From Pistricoccus aurantiacus (GTDB lineage: Bacteria; Pseudomonadota; Gammaproteobacteria; Pseudomonadales; Halomonadaceae), in contig NZ_CP042382.1 of the NCBI RefSeq assembly GCF_007954585.1, forward strand, positions 1,178,001 to 1,242,000: 64,000 nucleotides of DNA, in the 5' to 3' direction. Position numbers and translations under genes: made by a program. Numbering within the stretch: position 1 is the first letter of the stretch; each line of letters begins with the position of its first letter. Shown here piece by piece: positions 35,199-45,526 of this stretch. Under the pieces are notes generated by a model. That model did no database searches. It was not told where the DNA came from and worked only from the letters and a program-made list of their open reading frames with translations.

Positions 35199-36158
35199 TC
35201 AGCCCAGCGGACTGCGAACCCCAGCGAAGCCTTGCCCCAGGACGTGGGTATAGATTTGGGTGGTTCGCAGGTCTGCGTGGCCGAGCAGATCCTGAACCGT
35301 GCGGATATCGTTACCGCGTTTTAGCAGTTCCGTGGCGAAAGAGTGCCGGAAGGTGTGGCAGCCTGCGGGCTTGCCGATACCGGCTGCTTTTACAGCATTA
35401 CGCACAGCTCGCTGCACCGACGTAATATGGCGGTGATGGCGTGCGACATTACCGAGATTATCGGTACTCAACGAAGGTGAGGAGAAGAGCCATTGCCATT
35501 CCAGGGAATGGCCAGCGTTGGGATATTTTCGTGAGAGGGCATAGGGCAGACTCACCGGATGATGATACTCGGGGTCTTGCTGCTTCCAGGCTTTGCAGAT
35601 GTTATCAACATGACACTTGAGCTCACCAATGAGCGTTCCCGGCATCAGCGTTGTGCGGTCTTTGGCGCCTTTGCCATCGCGGACGGTCACGATTTGCTGG
35701 CTAAAATCCAAGTCTTTAATGCGGAGCCTGCACGCCTCGGTAACCCGAAGCCCCGCACCGTACATCAGCGAAGCGATTAGGTTATCGGGGTGGCGGAGCT
35801 CATTGATGACGCGCATCGCCTCTTCGTGAGTGAGCACCACCGGTAGTCTCCGTGGCTTTTTTGAGCGGATAACCTCGCCGACTTCCCCGAGAGGTTTGTC
35901 GAGTACCTTGCTGTACAAAAACACTAGCGCATTCAGAGCCTGGGCCTGAGTCGCCGCCGCGACATTACGGTGAACAGCCAGCCAGGTTAGAAATTCATTC
36001 ACCTCGCATGGTCCCATATCGCGCGGGTGTTTCATCTGCTGGAAGCGGATAAAATAGCGAATCCAGTACCAATAGGTTTTTTCCGTGCGGATGCTGTAAT
36101 GATTGACGCGAATAACGGCGCGGACCTGATCGCGTAATCGAAGCGGCTTCCCATGCAT
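35199..36158 (-). CDS. intI: Integron integrase IntI
   Basis: A 319-residue tyrosine recombinase with catalytic residues Arg138 (GAGLRVTE), His268 and Arg271 (CHTFRHSF) and Tyr303 (TQIYTHV). It has the IntI-specific extra patch at about 198-225 (LPYALSRKYPNAGHSLEWQW), which ordinary integrases lack. It excises and inserts cassettes by recombining attC with attI. A LexA-like box lies 20 bases upstream of its start, so it is probably SOS-induced. It is not one of the clinical class 1-3 sequences as far as I can tell. Confidence 0.93.
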   Translation of the reverse strand: MHGKPLRLRDQVRAVIRVNHYSIRTEKTYWYWIRYFIRFQQMKHPRDMGPCEVNEFLTWLAVHRNVAAATQAQALNALVFLYSKVLDKPLGEVGEVIRSKKPRRLPVVLTHEEAMRVINELRHPDNLIASLMYGAGLRVTEACRLRIKDLDFSQQIVTVRDGKGAKDRTTLMPGTLIGELKCHVDNICKAWKQQDPEYHHPVSLPYALSRKYPNAGHSLEWQWLFSSPSLSTDNLGNVARHHRHITSVQRAVRNAVKAAGIGKPAGCHTFRHSFATELLKRGNDIRTVQDLLGHADLRTTQIYTHVLGQGFAGVRSPLG

Positions 36159-36176
36159 GGGCTAGACTCCTATAAA

Positions 36177-36196
36177 TACTATATTTTTATACAGTA
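36177..36196 (-). promoter_or_regulatory. LexA-like SOS box of intI
   Basis: On the minus strand the sequence reads TACTGTATAAAAATATAGTA. It keeps the LexA pattern CTGT-N8-AyAG with one substitution in the right half. It overlaps the expected intI promoter. LexA control of intI is established for other integrons. Confidence 0.7.
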
Positions 36197-36363
36197 TTAT
36201 TGTGTGCGCAAATTACAGAAGTCAAATGATTACGTGGCAGCCAGCAGGATGGTCGGCTAAGCTATTGTTTTATAAATTATTAGATGGGCTCTCTTAGGAG
36301 CCAGCAACCGTAAACATGAAGCGGTCAGATTTCCGCAATATCGAAGCGGTCTATCTAGTTGCT

Positions 36364-36370
36364 GTTATGC
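36364..36370 (+). other. attI core site
   Basis: GTTATGC, a GTTRRRY core about 205 bases upstream of the intI start, directly before the first cassette. Cleavage would be after the G. The same core reappears in the first attC. Confidence 0.6.
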
Positions 36371-36373
36371 CTC

Positions 36374-37048
36374 ATGGAGAAAACTTTGACTAGCAATGAT
36401 GATAAATCTGACGTTTCAATATATGCATCTTATGATGACTTCTGCAAAGCAAATAATTTGCCTTTACCGAAGCGGGTAGAATTTGACCGATCCAAAGTAA
36501 ATCCGGAAGAGCTATCAGTGCTCAAGAAATACTTTACGGACTTGTGTACTGATTTAACGTTGTATAGCGAGCTATTTACTTCGCAAGAATCAGTAGATGT
36601 TTTGAATAAGTTCAACTCATTGGTGTTCTCACGAATTCAAAAAGCTTACATAGAAAAACTATGCCTAAGTATCGCTTGTTTATTTGATCCTGCAGAAACG
36701 AGGAAAAATAAAAACTTGTCACTAGCTCGTATTGTGAAGCAGTGTGATTGCCGAGAGTTAAATGACAAGCTAGAGAAGTTGAATGAGCTTTACGTATCTA
36801 CTGGTATCAAACAGTGGAGACAAAAGTTGTTGGCTCATAATGATCTAAGGACATTGATGGGTACCAAGCCTCTTAACCTACAGTTTGGGCACGAAGATAT
36901 AGAGAATATTATGGAGCTTATTCAAGAAATCTTTGACGATATATCGGACCCGACAGTTTATACAGACATTAAAATTGTTTTGCCTTATGACAAAAATGGT
37001 GGTGCTTTCATAAGGAAGCTCCAGTGCTTGTTGGAAGATGAGGCATAA
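36374..37048 (+). CDS. Cassette 1: hypothetical protein
   Basis: A 224-residue soluble, mainly helical protein in AT-rich DNA unlike the ICE around it. ATG 36374 lies 4 bases after the attI core, so the cassette has almost no leader and is probably expressed from the integron promoter. It has a basic surface (KQWRQKLLAHNDLRT). That R...AHND/H pattern resembles HEPN-like or AbiV-like helical proteins, but I cannot assign it. Its stop lies inside the following attC. Confidence 0.65.
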   Translation: MEKTLTSNDDKSDVSIYASYDDFCKANNLPLPKRVEFDRSKVNPEELSVLKKYFTDLCTDLTLYSELFTSQESVDVLNKFNSLVFSRIQKAYIEKLCLSIACLFDPAETRKNKNLSLARIVKQCDCRELNDKLEKLNELYVSTGIKQWRQKLLAHNDLRTLMGTKPLNLQFGHEDIENIMELIQEIFDDISDPTVYTDIKIVLPYDKNGGAFIRKLQCLLEDEA

Positions 37049-37122
37049 CAAATTGTTCAAGAGTGATTCGGCACGCGTGGCATTTTTACTATGCGTCGGC
37101 TTTAGTGATTAAGGTGTTATGC
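37043..37122. other. attC site of cassette 1
   Basis: GCATAAC (37043-37049) and GTTATGC (37116-37122) are exact inverse cores 80 bases apart, with internal AATTGTTCAAG and TTTAGTGATTAAGG segments. A longer reading up to GTTAATT (37162-37168) would give a VCR-like site of about 125 bases; the sequence CAAGAGTG...ACGCGTGGC resembles Vibrio repeats. Confidence 0.65.
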
Positions 37123-37220
37123 AGAGGCTTCGGTATTGCGTGCCTCACACCTTAACAAGGCGTTAATTGAGTGGGTCGACCGGGCCCTACGTTCAGAATC
37201 AAATAACTATCGAGGAAGTC

Positions 37221-37373
37221 ATGACGGAAATAGATCATTCAAGTAATGGAGATGGACATCCAAGCGTAGGAAAACCCGGTACCGTTATGGCCGCATTGGA
37301 TAAGAACGACTTGCGTTCGATGTTTCATTTGCTGGTTGGCAAACCCGACTCAACCCAACAAATGTTCAAACGC
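37221..37373 (+). pseudogene. Cassette 2: small ORF interrupted by the IS3-family element
   Basis: Starts at ATG 37221 with GAGGA upstream and runs 51 codons to the IS end. If the insertion is removed (join to 38,630) the frame ends after Cys-Gln at TGA 38636, giving 53 residues. The original protein was therefore small and is missing only its last two codons. Function unknown. Confidence 0.45.
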
Positions 37374-37381
37374 TGTAGTGG

Positions 37382-38613
<1,232 letters not shown>

Positions 38614-38655
38614 TCACTGTGCCACTACATGCCAATGATTCCTTGGGTGCGTTGA

Positions 38656-38717
38656 GCTCTAACCATTCGCTACAGCCGACATCCCTGACGGGCCGCGGCT
38701 GAGCTCAAGCGTTGGGC
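38656..38717. other. attC site after cassette 2
   Basis: A 62-base site of the short, Pseudomonas/class 1 type: GCTCTAAC at the left, CAGCCGACATCC...GGGCCGCGGCTGAGCTCAAGC, and right core GTTGGGC (38711-38717). The two halves can pair. Confidence 0.8.
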
Positions 38718-38768
38718 GTCACAGTAGCCATGTGCCAACATGATGCGAGGGCGTAGAAGGAGACAACC

Positions 38769-39236
38769 TTGAAGGCTATTCAAATTTTCTTGATCTTCGG
38801 AGTAATCCTCACGGCTTCGGGCTGCGCTACGATGTCCCCAGAGGCCGCGCGGCTCATGACAATTCGGGACGGCGCGGTAATGGCCATGATGGATTGCCAG
38901 CAGCTTGGTTTTGTTACTGGCGACGCGGGAATTTGGGGCGGTTCCGCTGGACTAGACTCCGCATTTACAGATGCAAAGAATAAGGCTGCAAAAATACGCG
39001 GTGCGAATGCGATTATGGTTACAAGTAGCCGAATGAATCCTTCGGCCATCGTAAATGCAACGGTTTTCAACTGCTCAGAAAGAAAGACTCAAAAAATCGA
39101 GCTAGTGAATCCGCCTGCGGCCGTTCCGCCCAGTCAGTCTGCCCCTTCAAGTGATGGCACCTTCCGCAAAGCCAAAACGTGCCAAAAACACGGGGGCGTG
39201 TGGGTAAATGACCAGTGCGTCATTGATATCGAATGA
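38769..39236 (+). CDS. Cassette 3: lipoprotein (DUF4156-like)
   Basis: A 155-residue lipoprotein starting at TTG 38769 with GAAGGAGA upstream. Signal with lipobox TASGC (about residue 19), then ARGANAIMVTS-like core (KIRGANAIMVTSSR) typical of DUF4156 outer-membrane lipoproteins, and a C-terminal CQKHGGVWVNDQC pair. First of two genes in the cassette; 4-base overlap with the second. Confidence 0.65.
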   Translation: MKAIQIFLIFGVILTASGCATMSPEAARLMTIRDGAVMAMMDCQQLGFVTGDAGIWGGSAGLDSAFTDAKNKAAKIRGANAIMVTSSRMNPSAIVNATVFNCSERKTQKIELVNPPAAVPPSQSAPSSDGTFRKAKTCQKHGGVWVNDQCVIDIE

Positions 39237-39565
39237 GTGACACAGCAGAAGTTCTTGCGACCGTACTTAAAGCGCCGGCTAATGCCGTGCTTCAGGTCTT
39301 TGCGTGGGCTGTCAGCCCGTTGATCAAAAAGCGATATGGCCTGACGCCCTATTCGCCTTTGATGTCACCTACCTGTTACATGCGACCTGATTTCCCAGAG
39401 CAGGGGCGCAGAACATTTTATTGCATGCCTTGTCTCGATGATAAGGGAAAGCTTTCAGTCATTGGGCCCAAGGGCGATGCCGCAGGCGTGTACTACGTTT
39501 GTCCGCGCTGTAACCGGGAAGTGCCCTTCAATGTTGATCCGGCACATCGGCCAGGTCGCACGTGA
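39233..39565 (+). CDS. Cassette 3: hypothetical zinc-binding protein
   Basis: A 110-residue protein with CMPC (about 64-67) and CPRC (about 91-94), likely a four-cysteine zinc ribbon. No family recognised. Translationally coupled to the lipoprotein gene. Confidence 0.5.
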   Translation: MSDTAEVLATVLKAPANAVLQVFAWAVSPLIKKRYGLTPYSPLMSPTCYMRPDFPEQGRRTFYCMPCLDDKGKLSVIGPKGDAAGVYYVCPRCNREVPFNVDPAHRPGRT

Positions 39566-40069
39566 AGCCCAACTCAGGCGTTGAGGCTGTAGAAAAACCC
39601 CGAAATCCCCTCGGGTTTGATAGAGTCAGGCAAACGGACAAGGAGTGGTCAGATGCCCCGCTTCAAGCATTACAACTACGATCAGGACGCCATGGTCGTG
39701 ATCAATTACCAGGAGCAGCTTCAGCCCGGTACCTTTGAACACGCCGTTCATTACCTCATAGAGCACAAGCTGGATCTGTCGGTGTTCCACCCCAACTACC
39801 GCAACGACGATACTGGCCGCCTGGCCTACGATCCGGCCATCTTGCTGAAGATCATTCTGTTCGCCTACTCCAAAGGCATCACCTCCAGTCGCGAGATCCA
39901 GTGGTGTTGCGAGACCAATATCATTTTCAAGGCGCTGTCCTGCGATACCGTGCCGCACTTCACCACCTTGGCCAAGTTTGTCAGTCAGCACGCCGATGAG
40001 ATTGAAGAACTGTTCGAACAGATACTGTTGGTGTGTCATGAACAGGGTCTTCTGGGTAACGAGCTGTTT

Positions 40070-41517
40070 TACTACAGTTGCAAATAATCGCTGAGCGGCA
40101 TGGATACCACGGCCCCTATTGCCCGCTGTCGTCTCACCCAGTGATGATATTGGGCGATGCGCTGATGCCACCGACGCCAGAGGGACCAATGCAAGGCGAT
40201 CTCAAGTCCTCTTCGTCGCCAGGCAACGGCAGTGAGACACAACCATCGCCGCATCTCGGCCAGGGAGAGAGCCACGGGCCTTGCCCACCCAGGCTCAGCA
40301 ACAGGCTTTTTTTCAACTGGCGACGGCGCAGCGTGACCAGCAAGGCATAGGCGGCCATCACCCGCGTGATATGACGATGCCAGCCTGTCCACGTCCGTAC
40401 TTCATACTGATCCAGGCCCAGTTGGGACTTGCTCTCCTGGAAACAGCGCTCGATATTCCACCGCGCCCCGGCGGCCAACGTCAGATCCGCCAGTGACGTG
40501 CCCTCGGGGGCGAAAGTGAGGTATGCCGTCATCGCCCGCTTATCCTCCAGAGAGCGCCGTACCAACACCCCACGCTACCACCCTTGGAATGGCCCCGGAT
40601 TGATGGCCAGAAACGCCCAGTCAGACAGCCGCGGTCCCTGGCTCCCGGCGCCCGCGCTAAGCCGGGTCCAGTCGAACTCGGCATTCTCCTGCAATACCGT
40701 CAGCAGATCACCGACCTTGCGTTGCTCCAGTCCCCGCCACACATGGGTCTTGCGGCTGACCGCCATCACGTAGCCCTGGTCGCGTTCCTCCAGGGCCCAG
40801 CGTAGCTGAAAGGACTCGCCATAAACGGCATCGCCTGTCACCCAGCGGGCCGTAACCCCGCTGTCCAGCGCATGGACCAGCATGTCCCGGGCCAGTGCCG
40901 TCTTGGGCTTGTGACCCACCGTCTCGGGAATGCCCGCCTGGCGGCAGCGTTTGCGATCCTCTGCCCAATCCCGAGGAAGGAACAGAGTGCGATCGATCAG
41001 GCCCTGACCCCAGCAGCTGGCATAACCGAGAAACACGCCGATCTGACAGTTTTCGATCCGGCCGGCGGTCCCGCTGTACTGGCGCTTGACGCCTGCCGAA
41101 TGCCGGCCCTTCTTGAGGAATCCCGTCTCATCGACCACCAGCACCCCATCATCATCGCGCAAGGCCTGGTAGACGCGTTGTTGTACGGCATCGCGGGCCC
41201 CGTCTTCGTCCCAGCGAGCGCGGTTGATCAGATGCTGGAAGCCGTAGGGGCGTGTGTCGCCCTGGTGCTCGGCCAGTTGCCAGCTGTTGCGTCGTTCGAT
41301 GTCTCCCAGCAAGCCGCGCAGATACGCACCCAGGCGTTCTCTTGCCTCGGCACGCTTGACATAACCGCCCAGTTCCGCCACCCAGGAAGACAGTTCCGAT
41401 TCCCAGACATGGGCTTGCTCACGCAGACCCTCAGGGGTCAGGAGGTCGTTCAACATGGCATACCTCGTTCACGGACAGTCGATCAACGAAGTATAGTGTT
41501 TATCTCCAACTGTAGTA
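40070..41517 (-). mobile_element. IS701-family insertion sequence nested in the IS1182-family element
   Basis: The ends TACTACAGTTG and CAACTGTAGTA are inverted repeats. An exact 4-base target duplication GTTT (40066-40069 and 41518-41521) flanks the 1,448-base element. This is a clean insertion whose removal repairs the outer transposase. Confidence 0.92.
40134..41456 (-). pseudogene. IS701-family transposase with in-frame amber codon
   Basis: The N-terminal 293 residues include VVDETGFLKKGRHSAGV and TGDAVYGE. The frame then meets TAG (40,575-40,577) directly after PGPFQGW and continues in the same frame as RG(V)LVRRSLEDKRAMTAYLTF with the catalytic-Glu region IERCFQESKSQLGLDQYEVR. One nonsense change separates the halves (probably CAG to TAG). 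The transposase is inactive unless the stop is read through. Confidence 0.85.
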
Positions 41518-42878
41518 GTTTGCTATCGACGGCTGTAAAATGTCGTCAGACGCGGCGAAGGAATGGTCTGGCACCTTTAAAGAGCTGAGCGAAAAGCGAG
41601 ACAAGCTGAAACGATTGATTCGCCATCATCTTTGTGAACACTACGCCCGGGATGAGGCCGAAACCGAAGCGGAACTGGATCGGGATATTCGCCGCGCCAA
41701 AACCATTCTGTCGCTGGATAAGTCGATGAACAAAGTCGATCGTTTTTTAAAGACGAGCAGCCCAAGGATGGGCCAAGGGAAACGGCGCAAGGAAGTGAAA
41801 AGCAACATCACCGATAACGAAAGCGGCAAGATGACCACCAGCAAAGGCACGATCCAGGGCTATAACGGCGTAGCCACGGTGGACAAGAAACACCAGATCA
41901 TCATCGATGCCCAAGCCTTCGGCGAAGGCCAGGAACACCACACGTTAAAGCCGGTACTGGAGACGGTTCAGCAGCGCTATAAAAAGCTGGGCATCGCCGA
42001 CAACATCTACCAAACCGGCGCGGTTGTCACAGCCGACACCGGCTTCGCCAACGAAACCAACATGCAGTACCTGCACGAACACCAGATTAACGGCTACATC
42101 CCGGACAACCGCTTCCGCAGTCGTGATCCCAAGTTCGCCGGTCAGAAAGGCAAGTACGGAAAACGCCACCAGAACCCACCGAAAACCGGCTGGAAACAGG
42201 TGATTCCGGCGAGTGAATTCCAGTTCGCCCCCGTCGCGATGACCTGCATCTGTCCTGCTGGCGAACCCTTGCATTACGAAGGCACTCGGAACGACCAAAG
42301 TGGTGTACCAAGAGCCCACTTCCAAGGGCGATTGTTGCAGTGTCGCCATTGCCCCAAGAAGCACCAGTGTATGCAAAACCCCAGTTCGGCGGATCACCGC
42401 AAAGGTAAAGGACGACAGGTCTCTTATACCCTGGAAATCAGGCGAGGCCCGACCTATACCGACTGGATGAAGCATCGGGTGGACAGCCGGCAAGGCAAGG
42501 AAACCTACCGCCATCGAATGTCGGTGGTGGAACCCGTGTTCGGCAACATCGGCAGCAACAAACGCCTGAATCGCTTCAGCCTGCGAGGCAAAAAGAGGGT
42601 GCAGGGTCAGTGGCAATTATATTGCCTGGTGCACAACATTGAGAAGCTCGCGAATTACGGGCAGTTAGTGGCATGATTGGGCTACGATGCAGCCAGAAAC
42701 GGCCCTCAGAGGGCTAAATAAGCGGCGTTTGGGGCTGAATATCGATAATGCTCCGGTGTTGCCGGAAAATTAACAGGCTTGCGCAAGTTACTCTCAGGCA
42801 ATGAGAAGCAACAAGACGGCTACAGATCGAGCTTTGTAAAGGGTTTTTCTACAGCCTCGTTAGGTGTAGGAGATCGAG

Positions 42879-43955
42879 ATGACTTCGGAAGTGGCGAAGG
42901 ATAATGCAACCCTCCTATGCTCTGAAGGCTTTGCGGATGAAGGATTGAGAATTGATGCGGCCAAGCGTGGCCTTGAACAACAAGATATATGCCCGAATTG
43001 CAAAAGCACTGCAGGCCGTAAGCTCACGAAAAAGCACATAGAAGACCTCGCATGGCGTTTTTTCGTAAGCGGCACGACAGTCCGCTGTGACTACGGCGCA
43101 GCGCCTGTAATCCAATGCAATGAATATCACTATCGTAAGAGCGATATCTCCTCTTCTTCATGGCTCGAAAATGACATTAAGCTGATTGAAGAAGCAGGGA
43201 AGATCGGGTTCTTCCACTATGGCCCCCGTCTTTGGATGGTTGGTGAAGTGGAGCCACTGAAGGCTCTGCAAGACCCTGCGATGAGGCCACAGATAGTAAA
43301 GCGCCTGCTAACGGAATACCCTGCAACGATTCTCGCCAAAGGCACTAAGTTCTATCGCCTTCGTATTGAACCGGATCGGCCTGCGGATCCAGCGGAGTAC
43401 GACAGCCCCCCGGCTAAGTACTCGGGAAATGGACGCTTGTGTTCACCAGAGCTTCAGGTGATGTACGGCTCCCAAGATATCGATGTTTGCATCCATGAGT
43501 GTCGTGTCGCTGCAGAAGATGACATCTATGTCGCTACTATACGAACTCAGCAAGAATTGCGTCTTCTCGATTTGACTCATGTGCTTGAAGAAGAATGCAC
43601 GGAATTTGAAAGTCTGGATATGGCGATACATATGCTGTTTCTTGCAAAATCTCATTCATACGAAATTTCCCGTGCAATCGCATCAGCGGCACGAGACGCA
43701 GGTTTTGATGGTGTCATCTATCCCTCGTTCTTCAGTCTTATTCGTACGGGTGGTCATCCTTTCGAAACCGCTTACGGTCTTTCCTTGCGCCGATTTCATC
43801 CAGAGAAGAACAAGTATGCGGAGGCATTTACAATTAAGAATCTTGCCTTGTTTGGACGGCCGCTGGAAAAAGGCATAGTGCGTGTCGAATGTATCAATCG
43901 ACTGGTACTAACCCAAATCGGTTACAAAGGCCATTTCGGGCCAGTCGAGTATTAA
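42879..43955 (+). CDS. Cassette 4: RES-domain protein
   Basis: A 358-residue protein. An N-terminal cysteine pair (CPNCKS) suggests a small zinc element. The RES domain lies at about 150-330: KFYRLR (conserved Arg), GNGRLCSPELQVMYGSQDIDVCIHECR (conserved Glu), and SAARDAGFDGVIYPS. RES toxins of the Xre-RES systems degrade NAD+. No Xre antitoxin gene is seen next to it and the protein is longer than typical toxins, so it may belong to a stand-alone subgroup. AGGAGA precedes ATG 42879, 14 bases after the core site. Confidence 0.75.
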   Translation: MTSEVAKDNATLLCSEGFADEGLRIDAAKRGLEQQDICPNCKSTAGRKLTKKHIEDLAWRFFVSGTTVRCDYGAAPVIQCNEYHYRKSDISSSSWLENDIKLIEEAGKIGFFHYGPRLWMVGEVEPLKALQDPAMRPQIVKRLLTEYPATILAKGTKFYRLRIEPDRPADPAEYDSPPAKYSGNGRLCSPELQVMYGSQDIDVCIHECRVAAEDDIYVATIRTQQELRLLDLTHVLEEECTEFESLDMAIHMLFLAKSHSYEISRAIASAARDAGFDGVIYPSFFSLIRTGGHPFETAYGLSLRRFHPEKNKYAEAFTIKNLALFGRPLEKGIVRVECINRLVLTQIGYKGHFGPVEY

Positions 43956-43968
43956 TGCTCATGAACAC

Positions 43969-44048
43969 ACCTAACAAGGCCATTAAATACGCTCCCTACG
44001 GTCGCCGGACGCTCGCAAGCTCGCGCCGTTTATGGCGGCGTTCAGGCT
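43969..44048. other. attC site after cassette 4, with altered right core
   Basis: ACCTAAC at the left, long internal stem (GGCCATTAAATACGCTCC... / ...GCGCCGTTTATGGC). The right end reads GCGTTCAGGC, where an extra C breaks the GTTRRRY core. It is probably inactive, or a fusion of two cassettes. Confidence 0.6.
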
Positions 44049-44092
44049 CGCTGCCTGCAAAGAACATCCGCTTATTAACTGAAGATGGAAAA

Positions 44093-44368
44093 GTGAATGA
44101 CGCACTTGGCAGTGATTCAGGACAAGAAAACAGACGTCGTTGGCTTTGCTGTTTCGAGCCTGAATATATGATTTCTATCTTGCATAATGGCGAAAGGATT
44201 AGGTGTTCGTTCGGAACAAGCCGTAATAATGATGGCGGATTCTGGAAATACAAAGCAAAAATTCCAATAACAATTCAATATGAAGGCTGGTTTGGAGCAA
44301 AGTACACCCAGGAGCAAGTAATACAAATCATAGACAGCGATAGTTTTACGGGGTTTATGTGGAATTAA
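44093..44368 (+). CDS. Cassette 5: hypothetical protein
   Basis: A 91-residue protein. GTG 44093 is the first start after the attC; GGAAAA lies upstream. Several aromatic residues (RRWLCCFEPEYMIS, FWKYKAKIPITIQYEGWFG). No family recognised. Its stop lies a few bases before the broken attC and intron end. Confidence 0.45.
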   Translation: MNDALGSDSGQENRRRWLCCFEPEYMISILHNGERIRCSFGTSRNNDGGFWKYKAKIPITIQYEGWFGAKYTQEQVIQIIDSDSFTGFMWN

Positions 44369-44990
44369 AATCGCATAATCGGGTAGCCGAGGGTATCTAA
44401 CCCTCAGCCCCCACAACACCTGCACCGATGCGTCGGACCGACGAGTCCGCACAGGGCGTTTCACCCAGAATGGTGAAGCTTGATCCATCCATCGCGCAGC
44501 GATGCCAGTCCTTCGGCCTTCAGGTAGTCGTTCGACAGAGCCTGGTGGACGCCCGGAGTTTTGGAACTGCGCCATGGTCCTTTACTGGTGATGCCACACG
44601 CCACGGCCGCTTGCACGTGAACACCCAGCCTCATCAGATTCCTGACTTTGGTGCGTGGTTGGCGCCACTGTCGCCAGTAAGCCATCCGGACACGGCGCCG
44701 GATCCAATGATCCAAATCGCAGCATCGTTGGTAGCCGGTGGCGATACCAAAGTAGTTGATCCAGCCACGAAGATACTGGCTGATCCTGAAGAGCTGATAG
44801 TGCATCGACACGCCCCAGTTCCGGTTCGTCAGTACCCGGATGCGCTGCTTGAACTTATGCAACGTGTCCGGGTGCCAATGGATCTGGGTTCCCTTGAAGG
44901 TAAAGCCCAGGAACTGACTTTCATTGGTTCTGACCATTCGACTCTTGGCCGTGTTGACCGTCAATTTCAGGCGATGCTGCAAGTCTGACG
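44369..44990 (-). mobile_element. Group II intron (class C-attC type), 5'-truncated
   Basis: Oriented on the minus strand. The 3' end reads GAGGGTTAGATACCCTCGGCTACCCGATT (domain VI-like stem), preceded by a domain V-like hairpin. It then meets ATGCGATTTT, the rest of a GTT-ATGC core, which is the place where class C introns insert in attC sites. The intron 5' half, including the start of its reverse transcriptase, is missing, so it is dead. Confidence 0.75.
44461..44985 (-). pseudogene. Group II intron reverse transcriptase/maturase, C-terminal fragment
   Basis: About 175 residues from the end of the protein: LKLTVNTAKSRMVRTNESQF (end of the RT domain), FLGFTFKG, then the maturase/X domain with YLRGWINYFGIA and RRRVRMAYWRQWRQPRTK. 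The catalytic YADD part and the N-terminus are absent. Confidence 0.85.
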
Positions 44991-45309
44991 CACTGGCGCT
45001 TTGCTGATATGGCAAAACACTGTCCTGCACTCAAGCCAGCGCTACGACCAAGGTGCGTCTGGCCACTAAGGTTACCTTTGCTTACGCTCTAGCCGAAGAT
45101 TACAGGCACCATACAGGGCAGCAGGGGAAGGGACTATCCCACGGATGGCAGCGTCCGCCGTTTACCCCGAGACCGCCTGTCATACGTGATGCCCATGTCC
45201 TACCGTTACTGCTATGACAGCTGCGCCTACATATACCCGGCCATAACGGCATCCAGTCTAACGAGCTGCTCGGCCTTGACCCCTATCACCAAGCATTTCA
45301 TACTCAATC

Positions 45310-45526
45310 TGTACCCGTCAGCTGCTAACGGTAATAGCAGCACCCTTTGCTTTCGGGCAATTCCCCAAGCCGTAACGCATCCCGAAAGACGGCGCCCTCC
45401 CGGGTCGGATGCAATCTTCAATTCAAGTTCACGGCTTACTGCCGTACCCACCCATCCGGGAAACACCTCCCGATGGGGGATGGTGTCTCTCCTGGATTTC
45501 TGAACGCAATCCCTTGGAGCAGCACC
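45310..45526 (+). promoter_or_regulatory. Long structured leader (copy 2)
   Basis: Second copy of the leader at 7,335-7,552. It has the stem GCTGCTA-ACGGTAA-TAGCAGC (45321-45341), the conserved GCCGTAACGCATCCCGA.AGACGGC (45369-45393), ACGGC-TTACT-GCCGT (45431-45445) and CCATCCGGGA...TCCCGATGGGGGATGG. A GGTGTCTCTCC stretch can pair with CTTGGAGCAGCACC, which holds the ribosome site of ATG 45527. The 280 bases before it (45,031-45,309) hold no visible gene. Confidence 0.65.

Larger units (their letters stand above)
39653..42676 (+). pseudogene. IS1182-family transposase split by insertion
   Basis: The first 139 codons (39,653-40,069; MPRFKHYNYDQDAMVVINY and on) and the last 385 codons (41,522-42,676) join in frame as GELF-AIDGCKM style sequence once the inner IS and one GTTT copy are removed, giving a 523-residue transposase. 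The C-terminal part has a four-cysteine cluster (CICPAG...CRHCPKKHQC) and the conserved HRMSVVEPVFGNIGSNK motif. It is inactive as it stands. Confidence 0.9.
39583..42858 (+). mobile_element. IS1182-family insertion sequence, interrupted by an IS701-family element
   Basis: 18-base perfect terminal inverted repeats GAGGCTGTAGAAAAACCC (39583-39600 and 42841-42858). It lies at the right end of the attC of cassette 3: the bases GTT flank both ends, and the right flank GTTAGGT is a valid attC core. Removing the inner IS (40,070-41,517) restores an about 1.8 kb element. Confidence 0.85.
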
